A DNA stretch of 34,189 bases from JBMORL01 sp049322335. Its GTDB lineage: Bacteria > Bacteroidota > Bacteroidia > Flavobacteriales_D > UBA2798. The notes beneath the pieces were generated by a model. It made no database searches. It was not told the origin of the DNA and was given only the letters and a program-made list of their open reading frames with translations. Every line of letters starts with the position of its first letter. Positions within the stretch are counted from its first letter, which is position 1. The DNA is taken from positions 1 to 34,189 of the forward strand of contig JBMORL010000008.1 of the NCBI GenBank assembly GCA_049322335.1, in the 5' to 3' direction. This document shows, piece by piece, positions 15,126 to 23,729 of the stretch. The position numbers and the translations under genes are program-made.

Positions 15126-15989
15126 ATGAGACAGTTAAAGATCACCAAATCAATTACCAACAGGGAAAGCCAATCGTTAGACAAGTACTTACAGGAAATC
15201 GGGAAAGAAGAGCTGATTACAGCAGAAGAAGAAGTACGTTTAGCCCAGCTGATTAAAAAAGGCGACCAGAAAGCCCTTGAAAAATTAACACGTGCCAACC
15301 TTCGTTTCGTAGTATCGGTGGCCAAGCAATACCAAAACCAGGGATTGACGCTGCCCGACCTTATCAACGAGGGAAATCTCGGTTTGATCAAAGCTGCACA
15401 GCGTTTTGATGAGACCCGCGGATTTAAATTCATCTCTTATGCCGTATGGTGGATCCGCCAGTCTATTCTCCAGGCATTGGCCGAACAATCACGTATTGTT
15501 CGATTGCCTCTTAACCAGGTGGGATCACTCAATAAAATCAATAAAGCTTTTTCACGCCTTGAGCAGGAGTTCGAACGTCCGCCAAGTGCTGAAGAACTTT
15601 CTACTGTTCTCGATATTCCCGAAGATAAAATTGCCGACACGATGCGCGTTTCAGGACGCCACGTTTCTGTAGATGCTCCCTTTGTTGAAGGCGAAGACAA
15701 TTCACTTTTGGATGTACTCGTTAACAGTGATTCTCCCAAAGCCGATTTTTCATTGATGAATGAATCACTTCAGCGCGAGATTGAACGTTCGCTTTCCACC
15801 CTTACTGAAAGAGAACGCGATGTGATCAAACTGTTTTTCGGAATAGGAATGAATCACGGCCTTACACTCGAGGAAATAGGCGCCAAATTTGATCTTACCC
15901 GCGAGCGTGTTCGCCAGATCAAGGAAAAAGCGATACGCAGGTTGCGCCATACTTCACGCAGCAAATTACTGAAAGCATATCTTGGCTAA
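15126..15989 (+). CDS. rpoD: Primary sigma factor RpoD (Bacteroidota type)
   Basis: This is the housekeeping sigma-70 that directs RNA polymerase to TTG/TAnnTTTG promoters. At 287 residues it has the short form of this phylum: no region 1.1 and no large non-conserved insert. Regions in order: 1.2 (DKYLQEIGKEELITAEEEV), 2 (about 50-125, ANLRFVVSVAKQYQNQGL, GLIKAAQRFDETRGFKFISYAVWWIRQSI), 3 (about 130-205) and 4 (about 220-285, LTERERDVIKLFFGIG, TLEEIGAKFDLTRERVRQIKEKAIRRLR with the helix-turn-helix). It has its own promoter, and gap follows after 20 nt. Confidence 0.97.
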   Translation: MRQLKITKSITNRESQSLDKYLQEIGKEELITAEEEVRLAQLIKKGDQKALEKLTRANLRFVVSVAKQYQNQGLTLPDLINEGNLGLIKAAQRFDETRGFKFISYAVWWIRQSILQALAEQSRIVRLPLNQVGSLNKINKAFSRLEQEFERPPSAEELSTVLDIPEDKIADTMRVSGRHVSVDAPFVEGEDNSLLDVLVNSDSPKADFSLMNESLQREIERSLSTLTERERDVIKLFFGIGMNHGLTLEEIGAKFDLTRERVRQIKEKAIRRLRHTSRSKLLKAYLG

Positions 15990-16009
15990 TTTTCAATAAA
16001 GAAAAAACC

Positions 16010-17485
16010 ATGTCAACTTCATCTCACACAGCTAACGGATCGGTAAAAACATACGACTCCGAATTCAAAAACTATATCGACCAGGAAAAGGCAGCCGTTG
16101 AACTGCAAAGCGCTACTGGCCAGCTTTTGTACAACAAATCGGTTGAACTGGTGTTGTTCAGAAACCATCTTGTTGACCGCAGTGTTTCCGAACTGCTCAA
16201 TCTTCACAAATATGCGCGTGAAGTAGTAAAGAAAAATGTTTCGGTTTTTGACACGGCCGATTTAGCTAAAATCCTCACCACGTTAGATATGGCTCCCTCA
16301 AAACTCGACATCGGAAAATTAGCAGCCGAGTGGATTGAAGAAGGAAGTGCTTTTACATCAAAAACAGATTTTATCAATGCCAAACTTAAAAATATAATCG
16401 GACAGGAAGGAAATCCGCTTATTCCCCGCGATGTGGTGTTGTATGGATTCGGGCGTATTGGCCGCCTTTGTGCCCGCGAACTGGTAAAACAGGCCGGAAA
16501 GGGACAACAATTACGGTTGCGCGCCATCGTTACCCGCGGAAATTCGGAAGCGGAAATGGTAAAACGCCTGGCCTTGCTGAGAATGGATTCTGTTCACGGG
16601 CCGTTTGCAGGAACAGTGGAACTGGATACGGTAAATAAAACCATGAGCATTAACGGGCAGCTGGTACATCTTATTGATGCTTCCAATCCCGAAGATGTGA
16701 ATTATGAAAACTACGGAATTAAAAACGCATTGATCATAGACAACACCGGTGCATTTACCACGCGTGAAGCATTGGGACGCCACCTGAAAGCAAAAGGAGT
16801 GGGCAAAGTGTTGCTTACTGCTCCCGGAAAAGAAATTCCCAATATTGTTTATGGGGTAAATCACAAAAACCTTGACCGCGAGAATGAAAATGTGTATTCG
16901 GCAGCTTCGTGTACCACCAATGCTATCGTGCCTGTGTTAAAAGTGGTGAATGATAACCTGGAGGTGGAACGCGGACATATTGAAACAGTTCATGCTTATA
17001 CCAACGACCAGAACCTGATCGATAATATGCACAAAAAATCGAGAAGGGGAAGATCGGCTGCTATTAATATGGTAATTACAGAAACCGGTGCCGGTAAAGC
17101 AGTAACCAAATGTATTCCCGAATTAAAAGATAAACTTACAGCTAACGCAGTGCGGGTTCCCGTTCCCAATGGTTCGCTGGCTGTATTGAGCCTTACTCTG
17201 AAAAAGAATACCACACTTGAAGATATTAACGGGTTGCTGAGAAAAGCTTCTCTTGAAGGTGATCTTGTGAACCAGATTTTTTATTCTTACGAACCCGAAT
17301 TGGTTTCCAGCGATATTATCGGCAACACCTGTTGTTCGGTTTTCGACAGTCCGGCAACCATCGTTGCTCCCGATGGAAAAAACGTAGTACTGTATGTGTG
17401 GTACGACAACGAATACGGTTACACCAAACAGGTAATTCGCCTGGCTAAATTCATTTCAAAAGTAAACCGGTTGGTGTACTATTAA
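16010..17485 (+). CDS. gap: Glyceraldehyde-3-phosphate dehydrogenase, long form
   Basis: The enzyme oxidises glyceraldehyde-3-phosphate to 1,3-bisphosphoglycerate. The 491-residue protein is about 140 residues longer than standard GAPDH because of an N-terminal helical extension (1-138), known in a subgroup common in Bacteroidota. The Rossmann motif is GFGRIGR (146-152); the active site is SAASCTTNA with C301 and H328 (ETVHAYTNDQ). After the first strands the sequence is RAIVTRGNSEAEM, where NAD-specific GAPDH has an Asp (VND) binding the ribose; its absence hints at NADP use or dual specificity. It follows rpoD by 20 nt with no promoter seen between, and a terminator follows. Confidence 0.95.
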   Translation: MSTSSHTANGSVKTYDSEFKNYIDQEKAAVELQSATGQLLYNKSVELVLFRNHLVDRSVSELLNLHKYAREVVKKNVSVFDTADLAKILTTLDMAPSKLDIGKLAAEWIEEGSAFTSKTDFINAKLKNIIGQEGNPLIPRDVVLYGFGRIGRLCARELVKQAGKGQQLRLRAIVTRGNSEAEMVKRLALLRMDSVHGPFAGTVELDTVNKTMSINGQLVHLIDASNPEDVNYENYGIKNALIIDNTGAFTTREALGRHLKAKGVGKVLLTAPGKEIPNIVYGVNHKNLDRENENVYSAASCTTNAIVPVLKVVNDNLEVERGHIETVHAYTNDQNLIDNMHKKSRRGRSAAINMVITETGAGKAVTKCIPELKDKLTANAVRVPVPNGSLAVLSLTLKKNTTLEDINGLLRKASLEGDLVNQIFYSYEPELVSSDIIGNTCCSVFDSPATIVAPDGKNVVLYVWYDNEYGYTKQVIRLAKFISKVNRLVYY

Positions 17486-17504
17486 AACCGGCAAAAAAAT
17501 AGTA

Positions 17505-17534
17505 AAGGACATTGGATGAGATGTTCTTTTTTTT
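17505..17534 (+). terminator. Rho-independent terminator after gap
   Basis: AAGGACAT (17505-17512) pairs with ATGTTCTT (17521-17528), 8 bp with one G:U, around an 8-nt loop; the T-run continues to 17534. It lies 20 nt after the gap stop and would end the rpoD-gap transcript. Confidence 0.75.
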
Positions 17535-17644
17535 CAGTTTAGCTTAGTTCCTGTATATAAAAAATGCATTTGTTGAGCATTTAACGGAAATATTAGGGCC
17601 TGTCTGCCACATTTCCGGCTTTCTTTTTCCTATCTTTCCATCCT

Positions 17645-19738
17645 ATGAGGTTGTTTAGCATCATCATCTTTTCTCTTTTCTTTTTTCCTGCATCCGGAGG
17701 AAATGTGCATGTATTGGAAAGTAACCGCGGATTATTAAACCTGGGAGGGAAAGCAGAGATATACGAAGACAAATCCGCGCAGCTGGAATTAAATGATATT
17801 CTTAAAAGCGAAATTCAAAATCAGTTCAGCCAAAGTGAAACGGAAGTTCCGTTGTTTAATGTAACCAGTTCTACCATCTGGATGAAAATGACGTTTACCA
17901 CCCGTGAGTCGCAACGGTGGTATTTGTTGTGGGGATTGCCCAGCGTGCAGCAGGCAACACTTTATCGTGTTAAACAAAATCATACCGATAGTTTGATTTC
18001 GGGAATTCTGATTGATGCTGAAAAAAGAAGCCTGATCGGCCATAATGTTTTATTTCATCTCGGGCTGTCACCGGGAGATACGGCCACTTTCTATCTGCGG
18101 ATAAACGATATTGCACCACTTCGTGTGATAATGAAAGCAGGAAGTATTGAAGATATATTTGCTTTTGATTTTGTTGTGAATTTCTGGCATGGCGCTTTTT
18201 ATGGAATAACCATGCTGATGATATTGTATAACCTGTTCCTGTTTTTTACCAGTAGAAAACGTGTTTATCTCTATTACGTGATGTTTGTTTTTTCTGCTAC
18301 AATGTTTACAGCATTTTTTACCGGGTATGTACTTAGCTTGCCCGGAAAATTACTGTGGATATATATTCATATTCCCGTTGTGTTTCCGCTTTCAATGGGA
18401 ATATTTGGTTTGTTGTTCACTTTCGATTTTCTCAATACCAAAAAATATACGCCTCTTTTACATAAGATAGCAGTAATTTTTTGTTTTACTATTATCGTTC
18501 CCTTTGTGGTTTCTGCATCTGGCGACCAGAGAAACGGAATACTTATTACACAAATACTTGGACTTATTTTGGGTGTGCTTAGTATTTTGATGGGTGTGAA
18601 GGCACTGATAAAAGGAAATCGTGCTGCCCGGTTTTATGTACTGGGATTTGGCACCTATATGCTTACGTTGATCATTCTTATCGCCAATGATTTTATAGGT
18701 TCTACCACCGAGTTTATATCCATGTATCTTTTGATTATTGGTTCAGCTGTCGAAGCCATTATGCTTTCGTTTGCCATAGGTGATAAACTCAATAATGCCA
18801 ACCGGGAAAAACACCTGGCACAAAAAGAAGCATTGGAAAGCTCGCGGGAGAATGAAAAACTGGTTCGCGAACAAAATGTGGTGCTGGAAAAAAAAGTAAC
18901 AGAACGTACAGCAGAGATCAGCCGTCAAAAAGATATCATTGAAGAAAAACAAAAAGAAATTGTCGATTCCATTAATTATGCCAAACGGCTGCAACAGGCT
19001 ATTCTTGTCCGCCCCGAAGAAATTGAAAGACATTTTAAAGAAAGTTTCCTTCATTTCAGGCCCAAGGATATTGTTGCCGGTGATTTTTATTTTTTTGAAA
19101 AAACTTCCACGCATCTTTTTCTTGCAGCTGCCGATTGCACCGGCCATGGTGTTCCGGGAGCAATGATGAGTATTGTTTGTTCGAATGCATTGTCGCGTTG
19201 CGTAAAGGAATTCAACCTTTCCGACCCGGGAAAAATTCTGGACAAAACCAGTGAACTTGTTATAGAAACATTTGTGAAAAGCGGTGAAGATGTAAAAGAC
19301 GGAATGGATATTTCATTTCTTTCGATAGAAATAAGTACCCGAAAAATAAAATGGTCTGGAGCTAACAATCCGTTGTGGGTGATAGAAAAGGGACAGGCGA
19401 CAAGGGACAAGGGGCAAGTTGAAATAAAGGAAAATAAACCCGATAAACAACCCATTGGTAAATCAGCCAAAGTAGTTCCGTTTACAACTCATGAAATAGA
19501 AGCGTCAGAAGGCGATATACTGATTCTTTTTACAGATGGTTTTGCCGATCAGTTTGGAGGAGAAAAAGGAAAAAAATTTAAATATAAAAATCTTCAGAAG
19601 CTCATTATCGAAAATCTTCATCTTCCGCTTTCAGAATTAAATCATCAGCTTTCCGTTTCATTCGAGAACTGGAAAGGCGACCTTGAGCAGGTCGATGACG
19701 TTTGCGTAATAGGAATTCGTATATTAAACAAAATCTAA
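17645..19738 (+). CDS. 7TM-DISM receptor with SpoIIE-type PP2C phosphatase domain
   Basis: A membrane sensor that probably dephosphorylates a serine/threonine phosphoprotein (anti-sigma antagonist or similar). Order: signal peptide (1-18); extracellular 7TMR-DISMED2 beta domain (about 24-170, ligand-binding, often carbohydrate); seven membrane helices (about 178-380); coiled coil (385-445, VLEKKVTERTAEISRQKDII); SpoIIE/PP2C domain (445-697). Metal ligands are present: D480 (VAGDFYFF), D497 (AAADCTGHGVPGAM), D631 (FTDGFADQFGG), D684/D685 (VDDVCVIG). Within the domain, codons about 582-592 contain a repeat-like insertion. No histidine kinase or receiver is seen. TATCTTTC (17631-17638) just before the ATG may be a weak -7 box. 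Confidence 0.92.
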   Translation: MRLFSIIIFSLFFFPASGGNVHVLESNRGLLNLGGKAEIYEDKSAQLELNDILKSEIQNQFSQSETEVPLFNVTSSTIWMKMTFTTRESQRWYLLWGLPSVQQATLYRVKQNHTDSLISGILIDAEKRSLIGHNVLFHLGLSPGDTATFYLRINDIAPLRVIMKAGSIEDIFAFDFVVNFWHGAFYGITMLMILYNLFLFFTSRKRVYLYYVMFVFSATMFTAFFTGYVLSLPGKLLWIYIHIPVVFPLSMGIFGLLFTFDFLNTKKYTPLLHKIAVIFCFTIIVPFVVSASGDQRNGILITQILGLILGVLSILMGVKALIKGNRAARFYVLGFGTYMLTLIILIANDFIGSTTEFISMYLLIIGSAVEAIMLSFAIGDKLNNANREKHLAQKEALESSRENEKLVREQNVVLEKKVTERTAEISRQKDIIEEKQKEIVDSINYAKRLQQAILVRPEEIERHFKESFLHFRPKDIVAGDFYFFEKTSTHLFLAAADCTGHGVPGAMMSIVCSNALSRCVKEFNLSDPGKILDKTSELVIETFVKSGEDVKDGMDISFLSIEISTRKIKWSGANNPLWVIEKGQATRDKGQVEIKENKPDKQPIGKSAKVVPFTTHEIEASEGDILILFTDGFADQFGGEKGKKFKYKNLQKLIIENLHLPLSELNHQLSVSFENWKGDLEQVDDVCVIGIRILNKI
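19389..19420 (+). repeat. GGGACAAGGGACAAG-type repeat inserted in frame in the phosphatase gene
   Basis: The DNA here is a run of GGGACAGGCGACAAGGGACA and GGGGCAAGT, a purine-rich short repeat of the kind usually found between genes in Bacteroidota. It is translated as KGQATRDKGQ in a surface loop of the SpoIIE domain, where related proteins have a short turn before the DKQPIGK motif. The frame is kept. Confidence 0.55.
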
Positions 19739-19740
19739 AA

Positions 19741-19809
19741 AACGCAAAGTCACGATGGAGACAAAGCAATTTAAGATTGCTTTCGTCTCTCATTGATGAC
19801 GTTTGCGTT
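19741..19809. repeat. Large imperfect palindrome after the SpoIIE gene
   Basis: Left arm 19741-19770 (starts AACGCAAAGTCACGATGG) and right arm 19776-19809 pair around the loop TTAAG with four single-base bulges and one mismatch, including an uninterrupted 8-bp inner stem (AAAGCAAT/ATTGCTTT) and GAGAC/GTCTC. It begins 3 nt after the gene stop and could end the transcript, though no T-run follows. The outer right arm also forms the gene-end copy at 19792-19827. The rest of this 321-nt intergenic stretch (19828-20059) holds no gene; it has three spaced GAAATGC motifs and, at 20037-20056, a TGACCCCTGACCAATCC fragment like other short repeats here. Confidence 0.7.
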
Positions 19810-19827
19810 ATGGGAGTAAGAGTATGA
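19792..19827 (+). pseudogene. Remnant of a SpoIIE/PP2C phosphatase C-terminus
   Basis: The frame reads IDDVCVMGVRV-stop. The phosphatase ending 54 nt upstream finishes VDDVCVIGIRILNKI-stop. Fourteen nucleotides (GATGACGTTTGCGT) are repeated exactly at 19694-19707 and 19795-19808, and the reading frame and residue pattern agree beyond that. No phosphatase sequence precedes it. It is either a duplicate of the gene end or the original end displaced by an insertion. Confidence 0.5.
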
Positions 19828-20059
19828 TGAAATGCAGATCAAACGAATTATGATTACATAATTTTTGATTTTTGAGCTGAAATGCGAAATAGAGAATGAT
19901 GAATATGGGAATAACGAATTGCGGGGTGAAATGCAGAAGTATGAGCGAGACAATTTTTGAGATAAGAATTTAGAAGTGGATATTCGGGATCAATTAAGAT
20001 AATAAGACGTCCGATAATTTATAACTGTAACAATAACCATTGACCCCTGACCAATCCAC

Positions 20060-22603
20060 TTAATAATCCCATTTTTTCGTATAGGAATTATAGAAACTAA
20101 CTCCGAATTTGAAGGTGTAATCGGCTTTGCTGAAGGTGTCGTCTTTGGTGACGGCATAAACTCCCAGCCGGAAGAGTTGTTTTCGGATACGGATAATTCG
20201 TTCCAGTCCGCCAAAAATTTCGAAATGTGCAAAATCCTGTTCGGGAATGATGAGCATTCCTGCCCCGGCAGCGCCTGTGAATTTTAGTTTATTAATGAGA
20301 GGAATTTTATTGGAAAGTAATCCTTCAAAATGATGCATATAATTTCCGCGGAGGTAAGTTGTATTGGTACTGAGCGTTGGTCCGAGTAACTGGAAAGAGG
20401 AAAGCGGATTGGAAAAAAAGAACGGATCGCTTCCTCTAAAGTATTTGTATTCGAGAATACGCAGGTTGTTGCGGTTTAGAAATGATCCGGCCAATACATT
20501 CCATTTTGAAGTACCGAATCGTGCCAGTTTTACTTCGTGTTTGGCCCCGATTTCGATGTAGTCAAAATCCACTTCACTCCCCAGCATTCCGGGAATTCCT
20601 TTGCGATAAACCAGGTTCAGCTCGGGATAGGTGGAACCAAGAATGATTTTTTTTCCTTTCTTGATAATATATTTTTGTTTGATCCGGTATTTTAAATCCA
20701 GCCGGATTTCGGTTTTGATATATCGCCCGAAACTAACCGGGGTGTTAAGCGTGTCAAAAAGATCCTGCGACCATTGCTCAAGTTGTAGTCCGGTTATGGG
20801 CTTCTGGTCGGAATAATCAAAAGTAAGTTCACCAAATAATCCGTTGAAAATCTCCATCCTCTGTGCGATACTGAACGTTTGCGTGCGCACATAATTGCTC
20901 CGGCTGAACACCTGGCTCACAGAAGCATAATTATTGATCATATCGTAATAATCGCCTGCACGGATAAATGTGCGCATAAAATTACGTGCGTTATAAGTTA
21001 AGCCAATTCCTGCTTTTCCCTTTATATCTTTATTTTTAAACCCGTAGTCGGCCATCCAGTCGGTTTCCAGCATCCAGTCGTTTTTGAATTCCTTATTGTA
21101 ATATCCTCCAAGCCGGTGGCGGTATCCTCCCACGCCAAAAGGAACGATCTGTGCTATAAGCGGATTGAAATAAATTTCTTTTCCTTTTGCGCGGTTACGG
21201 TGGCCTACGCCATTCAATAAAAAACTCCAGATATCAATATCGTTGTAATTGGAATCGATTTTTTCAAGGTATTCTTCACTGGCGTAATAGTCGCGGAGAC
21301 TATCGGTTTTTTTGATGTATTCAATTTCTGTTTCCTTCAGTGTAATAGGCCTTGTGCCTGCCCACCATGCGGAGTCCTGGTCGAATGCTTTATCATCGTA
21401 TGTCCGTACTTCGTTAGTGAAGAACTTAGGAGGAAAAGTGGTATTGATCTTGTATTCGGAATGGTCGATCCGGGAATTTCCGATTACATAATAACGCCCG
21501 TCTTTTATAGAATAAAAGAATTCTCTTCTCACCGGCATATAGATTCCGGGTTCGAGTTCTTTGTAGTTTTGGATGATTCTGAACTCGTGGCAATAAAAAA
21601 GCACATCGGGATTGATAGTAAGATCAACCGCTTTCAGTGCAAAGGTGCTGTCTTCAATAAAAAGTGTGCCGGCAAACAGGGCTTCACTTTTGTAAATGGG
21701 TGTGACTTTTATCCGGTATATTTTTTTTCCGTCTTCATAAAAGTTGCCGTCATAGTCATATACATAACTAAGTGGTGCAGCAGTAGCCAGCGGAGAAAGC
21801 AGTTGTTTCTGGCAGATTCCGGGAACTTCAATGAGGTTTTTATAAAATTCAAATTCGGTAACGGCCGCATCGGTAACCAGCAGGTAGGGATTTTCTGATT
21901 CATAGGGCATGGGTGCAATCTCGGGTTCTCCGTATTCGATGGTAGCACTCATGCCGCTGGTGCCGATAGGTTTGTTCATCTCGGCAAAATCGTGGTAGGC
22001 ATGAATAATCTCTTTTTGTTTTCCCGGAGGATCAAAATACATATCAGAAACCGATTCAATAAGGTTGAGTTTGTTTTCTATTTTGTATTCGTTGAATTTA
22101 CCCGTGGCTTTGTAACGGTCGGTTTTGTTGATAGTATCGGGAGTGGTTTTATCAACCGGTTCTTTTTCAAGAGAAATTTTCTGGTAGGTGCGGCATGAGT
22201 AATTTTTTACCTTGTCGAGATAATCTTTTCTCCTGTCGCGTACTTTTTTCATAATATCTTTGGCAATATCGCGCTGATCAGCATAAATTTCAACTCCACC
22301 CAATTCGCTGGAAGCTTCTTTTAAAAGAATATTGAGAATAGTTGTAGTGTTTTTTATCTCCACTTTTTTTTCCTGTGTTTCAAATCCAACAAAACTGAAT
22401 ACAATGGTATAGGTTCCGTTTTTCAGCTCAAGGAAATAATTTCCTTTCAGGTCGGATGAAACGCCAAAGGATGTATTTTTTACATAAATACTGGCGGAAG
22501 GCACCGGGGCACCGAATTCATCGGTAATAGTTCCTTTTACAATCCCGGCTGTACTTTCGTTTACGATTGTCAGAAACAATAATGTATATAGAAAATATTT
22601 CAT
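20060..22603 (-). CDS. DUF5686 outer-membrane beta-barrel protein with CarboxypepD_reg-like domain
   Basis: A large (847 residues) exported protein typical of Bacteroidota. Signal peptide 1-19; CarboxypepD_reg-like beta-sandwich at about 20-105 (GIVKGTITDEFGAPVPSASIYV, GNYFLELKNGTYTIVFSFVGFE), the same N-terminal module used by SusC-type receptors but with no TonB plug after it. Then DUF5686 (about 108-450, IAKDIMKKVRDRRKDYLDKVKNYSCRTYQK) and a C-terminal membrane barrel with alternating aromatic strands (about 480-847), ending in the terminal aromatic KKWDY. Function of the family is not established; a role in outer-membrane assembly or transport is plausible. Last gene of a four-gene leftward unit. 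Confidence 0.88.
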   Translation of the reverse strand: MKYFLYTLLFLTIVNESTAGIVKGTITDEFGAPVPSASIYVKNTSFGVSSDLKGNYFLELKNGTYTIVFSFVGFETQEKKVEIKNTTTILNILLKEASSELGGVEIYADQRDIAKDIMKKVRDRRKDYLDKVKNYSCRTYQKISLEKEPVDKTTPDTINKTDRYKATGKFNEYKIENKLNLIESVSDMYFDPPGKQKEIIHAYHDFAEMNKPIGTSGMSATIEYGEPEIAPMPYESENPYLLVTDAAVTEFEFYKNLIEVPGICQKQLLSPLATAAPLSYVYDYDGNFYEDGKKIYRIKVTPIYKSEALFAGTLFIEDSTFALKAVDLTINPDVLFYCHEFRIIQNYKELEPGIYMPVRREFFYSIKDGRYYVIGNSRIDHSEYKINTTFPPKFFTNEVRTYDDKAFDQDSAWWAGTRPITLKETEIEYIKKTDSLRDYYASEEYLEKIDSNYNDIDIWSFLLNGVGHRNRAKGKEIYFNPLIAQIVPFGVGGYRHRLGGYYNKEFKNDWMLETDWMADYGFKNKDIKGKAGIGLTYNARNFMRTFIRAGDYYDMINNYASVSQVFSRSNYVRTQTFSIAQRMEIFNGLFGELTFDYSDQKPITGLQLEQWSQDLFDTLNTPVSFGRYIKTEIRLDLKYRIKQKYIIKKGKKIILGSTYPELNLVYRKGIPGMLGSEVDFDYIEIGAKHEVKLARFGTSKWNVLAGSFLNRNNLRILEYKYFRGSDPFFFSNPLSSFQLLGPTLSTNTTYLRGNYMHHFEGLLSNKIPLINKLKFTGAAGAGMLIIPEQDFAHFEIFGGLERIIRIRKQLFRLGVYAVTKDDTFSKADYTFKFGVSFYNSYTKKWDY

Positions 22604-22663
22604 GCGTGCTGCCGGTGTGACGTTAAAATAGAAGTAAAGTTACAGAACCGTTCACAATTAGGT

Positions 22664-23713
22664 TTATTTAACAACTGCCTCTTCCAGTAATTCAATAGTT
22701 CCTTTATCGGCATCCATGCGGGCTTCAATACCTACCGGCAGCGTATATTTGTTGGCCACATGCCCGATCATTGCACCCGAATAAACCGGGAATTTTACTT
22801 TCGAAAACTGCTGGTAAAAAACTTCGGGAATGGTAAAAGCAAAATCGGGTTCTTCGGCCACACATTTTGGAAATTTTCCGAGTATCAGTCCTGAAATTTT
22901 ATCGAAAACACCCATCAGTTTCAGTTGTGTAAGCATTCGGTCGAGGCGATAAGGTTCTTCAGAAACATCTTCGAGAAACAAAAGCCTTCCTTCTGTTTCA
23001 GGAAACCATGTTGTACCGGCCAGGCTGCATAAAACACTCAGGTTGCCGCCTGCTATTTTTCCCTCTGCTTTTCCCGGAACAAGAGTGGTAATTTTATCAT
23101 TTATGGCGTCATTACCCGGAAAATATTTTACTTTTTCTCCGGTGATAATGGTTTTGGTAATATAATTTATACTGTATTCGTTCCAGGATGAATTTCCCAC
23201 CGGCCCGTGAAAAGTAATCAGGCCGCTGTAATGATAAATGGAATGAATCAGCGCGGTAATATCACTGAATCCCATAAATATTTTCGGATTATTTCGGATC
23301 ATTTCATAATCTATTTTATCAATAATCCTCGCGCAGCCGTATCCTCCTTTCATACAAACAATGCCTTTAATGGATTTGTCGCTGAAAAATTTGTGTAGTT
23401 CATTCAGGCGCATATCATCTGTTCCCGAAAAATAACCGTGTTTGGCTTTTACGGTCATGCCCATCACCACTTCAAATCCCAGTTCTTCGAGTAATTTCTG
23501 AAATTTATCCGCGTCTTTATGGTCGCGCAATGCACCTGCGGGAGAAGTAATGGCAATCTTATCTCCTTTTTTCAAGGCAGGTGGTTTTATAACGGGCAAA
23601 TCTTTTTGAGGAAATAAAATTTCGTTTTCACCCGCAGATAGTTTTTTGGATAAAGCTATTCCGGCTCCCAGTGTAGCCAGGGCGGGAAGAAATGCTCTGC
23701 GTGAAAGTTTCAT
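22664..23713 (-). CDS. ldcA: LD-carboxypeptidase (S66 family), Tat-type signal
   Basis: S66 peptidases remove the terminal D-Ala from tetrapeptides during peptidoglycan recycling. I start at the ATG at 23713 (349 residues), not at the upstream frame start, which runs into the preceding gene. The N-terminus MKLSRRAFLPALATLGAGIA has the twin-arginine pattern SRRxFL, implying export. The catalytic triad is present: S150 (FMGFSDITAL), E248 (LFLEDVSEEPYRLDRML) and H318 (GHVANKYTLPVG). CMKGGYGCARI is the other signature. Typical LdcA of Gram-negatives is cytoplasmic, so the exported form is notable. It lies 16 nt after the desaturase-family gene and before the DUF5686 gene. Confidence 0.93.
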   Translation of the reverse strand: MKLSRRAFLPALATLGAGIALSKKLSAGENEILFPQKDLPVIKPPALKKGDKIAITSPAGALRDHKDADKFQKLLEELGFEVVMGMTVKAKHGYFSGTDDMRLNELHKFFSDKSIKGIVCMKGGYGCARIIDKIDYEMIRNNPKIFMGFSDITALIHSIYHYSGLITFHGPVGNSSWNEYSINYITKTIITGEKVKYFPGNDAINDKITTLVPGKAEGKIAGGNLSVLCSLAGTTWFPETEGRLLFLEDVSEEPYRLDRMLTQLKLMGVFDKISGLILGKFPKCVAEEPDFAFTIPEVFYQQFSKVKFPVYSGAMIGHVANKYTLPVGIEARMDADKGTIELLEEAVVK

Positions 23714-23729
23714 TGATGAAAAATACGAA

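Noticed and set aside
19828..20059. Three spaced GAAATGC motifs as a regulatory array
   Set aside because: Spacing is irregular (about 50 and 55 nt), the region has no gene nearby that they could control, and the motif is short enough to be chance.
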